A program made the translations under genes and the position numbers. DNA of 51,415 nucleotides from CAYOLL01 sp964404765 [NCBI: uncultured Gemmatimonadota bacterium] (lineage in GTDB: Bacteria > 4572-55), in contig CAYOLL010000026.1 in the NCBI GenBank assembly GCA_964404765.1, positions 1-51,415 of the forward strand. The letters are read 5' to 3'. Below the pieces are notes generated by a model that saw only the letters and a program-made list of their open reading frames with translations, was not told the DNA's origin and searched no databases. How positions within the stretch are numbered: position 1 is the first letter of the stretch; each line of letters begins with the position of its first letter. Below are positions 46,107-51,415 of the stretch, in pieces.

Positions 46107-47009
46107 ATGAAAAACAATTTAATGCGGTTTGGCCTGATATGGATAGCGCTTGCACATGCGGCCTGCGTCCGAAATGTCAAAGAGCCGTTATTTGAACCGC
46201 CGTCCAAAAAGGTTATCTCCGAGCCGGCATTTGATACGGAAATCACTCAAACGTGCGTCGGTTATTGGGGCTTCTCGTCATTAAGGATTTGGTTCGACTC
46301 CGACTCTTGGGAGATCCGACCGGATATGAAGCCGATTTTGGAAGTTTCTGCCGACATCTTAAACCCCTACTCGAACACCAAAGTAAAAATCGAGGGTTAT
46401 TGCGATAACATGGGTTCGCTGGAATATAATCTTGTGTTATCGCAAAAACGAGCGGAAAGCATCCGGCGCTACCTCATCGAAGAAAAAGGAATTAGCGACA
46501 GTAGTTTTTTCACGCCTATCGGTTTTGGGGAATTACGCCCGATCGAGTCAAACACTTCTGAAAAAGGTCGATCTTTAAATCGTTATGCGTCTTTGATCTT
46601 CTACAACGGCGAAAATTTAAAGAAAGGGATGAAAGTAAATTTTGACAGAGCGACGGCCTTATTGAGCGCTGATTATCGCTCGAAAAACGATTCCTTGGAG
46701 ATCCACTTAAAGTTTAACAGTCGCCAATTGGAATCTTTAGAATATACTGAAAAGCTTGTCACAAGCAGGTTGGATAAATCGTGCAAGCTTATCCTTGAGT
46801 TGAAAGAAATCTATCCGCTGCTATCGCCAAAGTCATTTCCGATCCACAAAAACGGCGTTAAAGATGTCCGCGTGATCTATCACAAGCTGTCAAAATCGTC
46901 GTCAGACGAGCGCATGGGCTTTACGGAAGTTGTGATAAATTTAAGCCGTAAGCCCCGGGCCTATATGATTGAACACATTGAAGACGCGTTGGTGATTCAT
47001 CTAAATTGA
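46107..47009 (+). CDS. OmpA-family envelope protein with C-terminal AMIN-like domain
   Basis: A 300-residue product from the ATG at 46107 (AAGGA 8 nt upstream). Residues 1-20 are a hydrophobic export signal ending ALAHAAC; the cysteine suggests a lipoprotein, but the -3 residue is H, so the lipobox is weak. Residues about 59-171 form an OmpA/MotB peptidoglycan-binding domain: WFDSDSWEIRPDMKPILE, IEGYCDNMGSLEYNLVLSQK, RAESIRRYL, GFGELRPI and SLNRYASLIF. Residues about 179-300 look like an AMIN domain (DVRVIYHKL, TEVVINLSRKPRAYMIEHIE, DALVIHLN), which targets periplasmic proteins to the cell envelope. Anchoring the outer membrane or a surface complex to peptidoglycan is inferred. Confidence 0.8.
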   Translation: MKNNLMRFGLIWIALAHAACVRNVKEPLFEPPSKKVISEPAFDTEITQTCVGYWGFSSLRIWFDSDSWEIRPDMKPILEVSADILNPYSNTKVKIEGYCDNMGSLEYNLVLSQKRAESIRRYLIEEKGISDSSFFTPIGFGELRPIESNTSEKGRSLNRYASLIFYNGENLKKGMKVNFDRATALLSADYRSKNDSLEIHLKFNSRQLESLEYTEKLVTSRLDKSCKLILELKEIYPLLSPKSFPIHKNGVKDVRVIYHKLSKSSSDERMGFTEVVINLSRKPRAYMIEHIEDALVIHLN

Positions 47010-47024
47010 GCGCGGGAGGTTGTC

Positions 47025-47390
47025 ATGATTAGCGTTGCCAAGATTCAAATGGAAAAAGTAAGCCTCTTCAACGAAATTACCCGGCAATTAGTGGCCGAAT
47101 TTCAGCCGGAGCAGGTTATTTTGTTCGGCTCCTATGCCTGGGGTCATCCCATGCCGGATAGCGATGTGGATATAATGGTGATTGTGGCCGACAGCGAGCA
47201 AAAGCCGTATGCCCGCAGTACACGCGCCCATCGCTGCTTGCGCGGCATTCGTATCCCGATGGACATTTTGGTGCGAACCCGGGCCGAATTTGATAAATAT
47301 CGCCACGTTCCGGCCTCATTTCAGCATAAAATAATTACCGAAGGAAAGGTGCTGTATGAACGATCCGCAGAAAACCGAACTGGTGCGTAA
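47025..47390 (+). CDS. MNT-type minimal nucleotidyltransferase (antitoxin-like)
   Basis: A 121-residue protein with GGAGG 5 nt before the ATG. The polymerase-beta fold signature is intact: GSYAWG (35-40) and PDSDVDIMVIV with D47 and D49. In MntA/HepT-type systems this protein adenylylates its HEPN partner and neutralises it. Here the HEPN gene overlaps its 3' end by 35 bp, the normal gene arrangement. The sequence ends with a polar tail (YERSAENRTGA). Confidence 0.88.
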   Translation: MISVAKIQMEKVSLFNEITRQLVAEFQPEQVILFGSYAWGHPMPDSDVDIMVIVADSEQKPYARSTRAHRCLRGIRIPMDILVRTRAEFDKYRHVPASFQHKIITEGKVLYERSAENRTGA

Positions 47391-47766
47391 CTGGTTGCGC
47401 AAAGCTCAAAGCGATTTGAAATCAGCGCGCCGGTTGAGCGCTTCCGATGACCCCATTTACGACACCGCCATTTATCACTGTCAGCAATGCGCGGAAAAAG
47501 TCGTCAAAGGATTTTTAGTTTTTCATGATGCGAAAGTCGAAAAAACGCATGATGTGGCCGAACTCATCGAGATCGCTGCTCAAATTGAGACGAGTTTTCA
47601 AAGCTGGTTGGACAAAGGCGAATTTCTCACCCCGTTTGCAACGGAATATCGCTACCCGGCCGATGAGTTTGAGCCTGAGGCGGAGACGTTCGAGGCCGCG
47701 TTAAAAGAGGCGACGGCGCTTTTCGAGTATGTTTTACGGCTGCTACCGACGGAAGCGCATCCATAA
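47356..47766 (+). CDS. HEPN-domain protein (toxin-like partner)
   Basis: A 136-residue all-helical HEPN protein: NWLRKAQSDLKSARRLSAS, YDTAIYHCQQCAEKVVKGFL, HDVAELIEIA, and a C-terminal YRYPADEFEPEAETFEAALK. It overlaps the upstream MNT gene by 35 bp, so the two are coexpressed. A canonical RX4-6H ribonuclease motif is not evident at its usual place; an R-x6-H (RLLPTEAH) at the very C-terminus may be coincidental. It therefore may belong to the substrate-binding HEPN branch instead of the RNase toxins. Confidence 0.85.
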   Translation: MNDPQKTELVRNWLRKAQSDLKSARRLSASDDPIYDTAIYHCQQCAEKVVKGFLVFHDAKVEKTHDVAELIEIAAQIETSFQSWLDKGEFLTPFATEYRYPADEFEPEAETFEAALKEATALFEYVLRLLPTEAHP

Positions 47767-47858
47767 AAATTTGCATGACCCTGATTGATCCGAATAGACA
47801 CCAAAAACAATATGAAGACTGAGTACTTATAACTAAAATTTTTAGAAAGGAACGAAAA

Positions 47859-50447
47859 ATGAACGAACGTTACGACTCCACCATTGCCGAACCCAAATGG
47901 CAAAAATTCTGGACCGAAATTGGCTTAGCCAAGGCCAAATCCGGCGGCGATAAACCCAAGTTTTATTGCTTAGAAATGTTCCCCTACCCATCGGGCGACT
48001 TGCACATCGGGCACATGAAGAACTACGCCATCGGCGACGTCATCGCCCGCTACAAAATTATGCAGGGCTATGACGTGCTGCATCCCATGGGCTATGACGC
48101 CTTTGGCCTGCCGGCCGAGGACGCGGCCATCAAACGCGGCGGCCATCCCAAGAGCTGGACGCTGGAAAACACCGCCACCATGCGCCGCACGCTGGAACGC
48201 ATGGGCGTGTTGTACGATTGGGAGCGCGAGCTGGCCACCTGTCTGCCCGATTATTACAAGTGGACGCAGTGGCTGTTTTTGCTGCTCTACAAGCGCGGCC
48301 TGGCCTATCGCAAGGAAGCGCTGGTCAACTGGGACCCGGTCGGCCAAACCGTCGTGGCCAACGAGCAGGTGGACAGCGATGGCCGCTCGTGGCGCTCCGG
48401 CGCGTTGGTGGAAAAACGCAGCCTGCGCCAGTGGTTCTTCAAAATCACCGACTACAGCGAGCCCCTGCTGGCCGATTTGGACACCTTAAAAGATTGGCCG
48501 GAAACGGTCAAGGCCATGCAGCGCAACTGGATCGGCAAATCCATCGGCGTGGAAATGGAATTTGCCGTCGTCGGGCGCGACGAAAAAGTTCGCGTCTTCA
48601 CCACCCGGCCGGATACGCTGTTCGGCATGACCTACGTCGTCTTAGCGCCGGAACATCCGTTAGTCAAAGTCATCAGCACACCGGAAAATCTGGCCGGCAT
48701 CGAGGCATATTGTCAAAAAGCCCAAAAGCGCAGCGAAGTGGATCGCCAATCCACCACCGAGCAAAAAACCGGCGTGCCCACCGGCGCGTTCGTCACCAAC
48801 CCGGTCAACGGCGAGCAAGTCCCGGTCTGGGTCGCCGACTATGTGCTGGCCACCTACGGCACGGGCGCGGTCTTTGCCTGTCCTTACGGCGACGAGCGCG
48901 ACTACGCCTTTGCCTGCGCCTACAACCTGCCGATCCGCATGGTGATTCGACCGGCGACGGATGCTGTCATCGACAATGGTTTTGTCCTGCCGGAAGTGGA
49001 CGATCTCGGCTTTGTGCGGGACGTGGCAGCGATGAAAAACGCCTATGTCGGCGATGGCACAATGGTCTTTTCCGGCGCTTACACCGGCATGAACAACCGC
49101 GACTTTTTGAACACCATTGCCGACCGCATGACCGCCGAAGGTTGGGGCGAGCGCAAGACCACTTATCGCCTGCGCGATTGGGGCATTTCCCGGCAACGCT
49201 TCTGGGGCGCGCCGATTCCGTTTATCCATTGCCCGACCTGCGGGATTGTGCCTGTGCCGGAGAAGGATTTGCCGGTGCGACTGCCCGAAGGCGCGGGCAT
49301 TGATTTTCTGCCCAAAGGCAAATCGCCCTTAGCCGCCATTGACGAATGGGTCAATGTCAAGTGCCCGGGTTGCGGCGGCGACGCCGTGCGCGATACGGAT
49401 ACGATGGATACCTTTGTGGATTCATCGTGGTACTATCTGCGTTTTTGCGACGCCCGCAACGATACGGCCATTTTCGATTCGGCCAAAGCCAACCATTGGA
49501 TGCCGGTCGATCAATACATCGGCGGGATCGAGCACGCCATTTTACATTTGCTGTACTCGCGCTTTATCGTCAAGGTGCTGCATGACGCCGGGATGGTAAA
49601 TGTGCTGGAGCCGTTCCGGGCGCTGTTTACGCAAGGCATGGTGCAGGCCAGACGGGTGTTGGAGGACGGCACGGAGGAAATCGCCACCATGTCCAAATCC
49701 AGCGGCAACGCGGTCAATGTCGCGCCGTTTTTGGAAGAATACGGCTCGGATGCCGGCCGGCTGACCATTCTGTTCGCCGCGCCGCCGGAACGCGATATGG
49801 TCTGGTCGCCCGAAGGCGTGGACGGCTCGATCCGGCTGATCAACCGCATCTGGCGGCTGGTTTATGAATATCATCCGGATGTGATCAACCTTGCGAAGCC
49901 TTCGCAAGGTTATCGTCTGGATGAACTGAACAAGGCCGAACGGGAAGTTTACCAAAAGCTGCATTGGGCGATTGAAAAAATTACGCGGGATATGAACGGT
50001 TTTCAATTCAACACGGCCATTGCCGCCATTTACGAGCTGGTCAATCTGCTGTATAAAGCGAAGGAGAGCGGTGACCCTTCGACAGGCTCAGGACAAGTGG
50101 CTCGCCCGATCATGGCCCATATCTTAGAGCGGCTGATTGTGTTGACCGCGCCGTTTGCCCCGCATTTGGCCGAGGAGATGTGGCGTGAAACCGGTCACGG
50201 CGACAGCGTGTTCCGACAAGCCTGGCCGCAACACGATCCCGCCGCCTTAGTCAAAGACGAAGTGACCTACGCCGTGCAAATCAACGGCAAGGTGCGCGAG
50301 GAGTTGACCATGCCAATAAGCGCCGATAACAAGACCGTGGAGGCCGCCGCCTTGGCCTTGCCGAAGGTGCAGAAATGGCTCGAAGGCAAGCAAATCGCCA
50401 AGGTGATTGTCGTGCCGAAGAAGCTGGTGAATGTGGTGGTGAAATGA
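47859..50447 (+). CDS. leuS: Leucyl-tRNA synthetase
   Basis: An 862-residue class I synthetase, close to the bacterial norm (about 860), that charges tRNA-Leu. Landmarks: HIGH at 49-52 in [18 protein letters not shown]; the CP1 editing domain with [20 protein letters not shown]; a zinc-like CPTCG...CPGCGG region; [12 protein letters not shown]; the KMSKS loop read here as TMSKS (610-614, second lysine K613 kept); an anticodon-binding domain; and a C-terminal domain ending [21 protein letters not shown] is the ribosome site. Two short dispersed repeats are inserted in frame (residues about 677-685 and 738-747) in the helical region after the catalytic core. The end of the gene is copied in two relics downstream. 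Confidence 0.97.
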   Translation: MNERYDSTIAEPKWQKFWTEIGLAKAKSGGDKPKFYCLEMFPYPSGDLHIGHMKNYAIGDVIARYKIMQGYDVLHPMGYDAFGLPAEDAAIKRGGHPKSWTLENTATMRRTLERMGVLYDWERELATCLPDYYKWTQWLFLLLYKRGLAYRKEALVNWDPVGQTVVANEQVDSDGRSWRSGALVEKRSLRQWFFKITDYSEPLLADLDTLKDWPETVKAMQRNWIGKSIGVEMEFAVVGRDEKVRVFTTRPDTLFGMTYVVLAPEHPLVKVISTPENLAGIEAYCQKAQKRSEVDRQSTTEQKTGVPTGAFVTNPVNGEQVPVWVADYVLATYGTGAVFACPYGDERDYAFACAYNLPIRMVIRPATDAVIDNGFVLPEVDDLGFVRDVAAMKNAYVGDGTMVFSGAYTGMNNRDFLNTIADRMTAEGWGERKTTYRLRDWGISRQRFWGAPIPFIHCPTCGIVPVPEKDLPVRLPEGAGIDFLPKGKSPLAAIDEWVNVKCPGCGGDAVRDTDTMDTFVDSSWYYLRFCDARNDTAIFDSAKANHWMPVDQYIGGIEHAILHLLYSRFIVKVLHDAGMVNVLEPFRALFTQGMVQARRVLEDGTEEIATMSKSSGNAVNVAPFLEEYGSDAGRLTILFAAPPERDMVWSPEGVDGSIRLINRIWRLVYEYHPDVINLAKPSQGYRLDELNKAEREVYQKLHWAIEKITRDMNGFQFNTAIAAIYELVNLLYKAKESGDPSTGSGQVARPIMAHILERLIVLTAPFAPHLAEEMWRETGHGDSVFRQAWPQHDPAALVKDEVTYAVQINGKVREELTMPISADNKTVEAAALALPKVQKWLEGKQIAKVIVVPKKLVNVVVK
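49887..49911 (+). repeat. In-frame palindrome inside leuS (AACCTTGCGAAG family)
   Basis: AACCTTGCGAAG joined to CCTTCGCAAGGTT forms a near-perfect palindrome encoding NLAKPSQGY within the synthetase. It is the same family as the pair at 21691 and 21758. Confidence 0.8.
50075..50100 (+). repeat. In-frame CCCTTCGACAGGCTCAGG repeat inside leuS
   Basis: It encodes DPSTGSGQV between KAKESG and [12 protein letters not shown] without breaking the frame. It is related to the insert in the RM gene at 23404. Confidence 0.75.
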
Positions 50448-50959
50448 TGGTTAACCAAAGCATTAGTTCAAATTTTCGCCCAATGTGCTATCGTTCTAAA
50501 TCCACGATCTGCCTGCTTGCTTTTCTTGCGCTTTTTGCAAGTTGCGGTGATGACCACGAGAAGAAAGCGGAAGCTCATTTAAAAATCGCCGGGACTTGAG
50601 AAGGCCGTTGGCAAGACATCTTTTCTGTAAACCTGTCCGGGAATTACACGCTTAAGGTTGAGGATTCGCCCGATTCTACCTTCAACGGCTTGGCGTATCT
50701 CGATGCGCCGGATACTTCTACTGCAAGTTATCTTGTTATGGGCAGTTTTATCGAGGATAGCTTGAAGGTTGTTTTTACTGAATACAGAATTGTCAGCCAA
50801 AATGATTCCCGGCACTGGTGTGTTCCGTGCGACTATGAGTTGACGGTAAATGAAAATTTGACCGAAATGCAAGGCACGTATATTTGCGCGAATTGTGCTT
50901 GGGGAACGGTGTGGCTAAAAAAGAGTACCGAAACGGAGCTTGTCCAAATGCTCTGGTGA
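50447..50959 (+). pseudogene. Lipoprotein gene with an in-frame premature TGA
   Basis: The ATG at 50447 overlaps the leuS stop codon (ATGATGG). A hydrophobic signal ending LFASC (Cys 33) gives a good lipobox. At codon 51 a TGA (50597-50599) interrupts the frame where a TGG would give GTWEGRWQDIF; the frame then stays open through SVNLSGNYTLKVEDSPDST, MGSFIEDSLKVVFTEYR and EMQGTYICANCAWGTVWL to a TGA at 50957-50959. One base change therefore splits a protein of about 170 residues. Its own stop codon is formed by the start of the first leuS tail relic. No family was recognised; the C-terminal half resembles a small beta-rich lipocalin-like stress/extracellular domain only in general character. 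Confidence 0.75.
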
Positions 50960-50976
50960 ATGTGGTTGTCAAGTAA
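50953..50976 (+). pseudogene. leuS tail relic 1
   Basis: CTGGTGAATGTGGTTGTCAA (50953-50972) plus GTAA match the last codons of leuS (LVNVVVK, stop). Similarity to relic 2 continues past the stop codon (TAAGCG, then TATCTT) to about 51000. The relic supplies the TGA that ends the lipoprotein frame. Confidence 0.75.
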
Positions 50977-51116
50977 GCGCGTTTGGTGTATCTTGAAGGT
51001 GCGGTGTTTTAACGGCGTGAAAACACCGCGCCTTCCTATTTACGGCATCAATCCTGAAGGCTTTCATGGGAAGCTCAAGGCATTATCCTGAGTTATCAAT
51101 CACTGGAGTAAATATA

Positions 51117-51299
51117 ATGAAATTAAAAGTAACGGAAGAAATCTGGAAGGAAGGGAACATGTATGTTTCCTATTGTCCCGAATTAGATGTCGCCTCATGC
51201 GGCGAATCTATCGAGCAGGCGAAAAAGAACCTGAAAGAAGTCATCCAAATCAATATTGAAGAGACGCAAAAGCTGGGCACACTGACGCAGTTTTTGTAA
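51117..51299 (+). CDS. HicB-like antitoxin, orphan and shortened
   Basis: A 60-residue protein starting MKLKVTEEIWKEGNMYVSYC, with CPELDVASCGESIEQAKKNL and IEETQKLGTLTQFL. This is the partial RNase-H-like fold of the HicB family. GGAG lies 8 nt upstream of the ATG. No HicA toxin gene is next to it. The family normally extends a few more residues after GTLxxFL; here the stop codon (TAA 51297-51299) falls at the join with leuS relic 2, whose reading frame begins on the final A of that stop. Truncation by the junction is therefore likely. Confidence 0.8.
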   Translation: MKLKVTEEIWKEGNMYVSYCPELDVASCGESIEQAKKNLKEVIQINIEETQKLGTLTQFL

Positions 51300-51346
51300 G
51301 AGTGATTGTGGTGCCAAAGAAGTTGGTGAACCGGGTTGTCAAATAA
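51299..51346 (+). pseudogene. leuS tail relic 2
   Basis: [15 protein letters not shown] followed by TAA (51344-51346), against [15 protein letters not shown] at the true leuS end. It has no start codon. The last 69 bases of the window (51347-51415) after it hold no recognisable gene, although the first part resembles the sequence following relic 1. Confidence 0.85.
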
Positions 51347-51415
51347 GCGATTGGGTCTATCTTCAGACCACCTGATCCGCGTGAATCTGGAGTGAGACCA
51401 TTTTGAAGCATTCAA

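Noticed and set aside
45790-47845. Weak inverted similarity between 45790-45860 and 47770-47845 (KYRVYSVFLLRIR-like and [17 protein letters not shown] readings)
   Set aside because: The DNA match is patchy and A/T-rich. It may reflect shared promoter-like composition and is not strong enough to call a repeat.
50597-50599. UGA recoded as tryptophan or glycine (alternative genetic code)
   Set aside because: leuS, msrP-neighbouring genes and several cargo genes use TGA or TAG as genuine stops, and tryptophan is encoded by TGG throughout.
51117-51299. Complete HicAB toxin-antitoxin system
   Set aside because: Only a HicB-like protein is present; no HicA-like small double-stranded-RNA-binding toxin is found on either side within the window.
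1-51415. tRNA, rRNA, integron attC sites or an integrase/transposase gene
   Set aside because: None was recognised. The cargo junctions lack the attC-type imperfect palindromes expected of integron cassettes, and no tyrosine or serine recombinase or DDE transposase is encoded in the window.

Overview
The window reads as a bacterial chromosome segment, most likely from a Gram-negative, uncultivated-type lineage of the FCB/Calditrichota (KSB1)-like kind. The hints are: very large secreted proteins built from LamG, choice-of-anchor D, PKD, cadherin-like and dockerin modules; an OmpA-family envelope protein; a Tat-exported MsrP; an IPTL-CTERM-like tail; and abundant short palindromic repeats, some lying inside genes. 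The taxonomic guess is weak. TGA is a normal stop codon here (leuS and several small genes end in it).

Layout. 1-14270 (minus): the first about 4,757 residues of a giant mosaic secreted protein whose 3' end lies outside the window. 14271-14664: repeat-rich gap with two palindromic MITE-like elements. 14665-16877 (minus): a frameshifted IPTL-CTERM-type small surface protein, a DUF1566 (Lcl C-terminal) secreted protein and an unrecognised cytosolic protein. 17105-18058 (plus): msrP with a clear terminator. 18407-21622: a secreted PKD-repeat protein ending in half a dockerin. 21800-24763: a complete Eco57I/type IIG-like restriction-modification (RM) enzyme. 24760-27595: small toxin-antitoxin-like gene pairs and a VOC-fold gene, separated by three relics of the RM gene's own 3' end. 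27655-44928: a 5,757-residue secreted protein with 39 tandem 90-residue repeats (270-bp period) and a C-terminal dockerin. 45015-47766: a YbfF-like hydrolase, a probable decayed RNA-binding-protein gene behind a strong promoter, an OmpA-AMIN envelope protein and a MNT/HEPN pair. 47859-50447: leuS, followed by a lipoprotein gene with a premature stop and an orphan HicB-like antitoxin, again separated by relics of the leuS 3' end.

The most interesting signal is that two unrelated housekeeping/defence genes (the RM gene and leuS) each have displaced copies of their own 3' ends scattered downstream. Each relic abuts the end of a small cargo gene or set, mostly toxin-antitoxin-like modules. Two relics begin on the last base of a cargo stop codon, and two others form the 3' end of the cargo gene. 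This looks like repeated insertion of small cargo at the 3' end of an active gene: the incoming segment supplies a fresh gene terminus and the old terminus is left downstream as a scar. The cargo overlaps or closely follows the host stop codon and would be transcribed and translated with the host gene. A second theme is short palindromic repeats inserted in frame inside coding sequence (once in the RM methylase domain, twice in leuS). A third is a domain of about 110 residues shared by the two plus-strand secreted giants; in the larger giant it is nested inside Ig-like domains.
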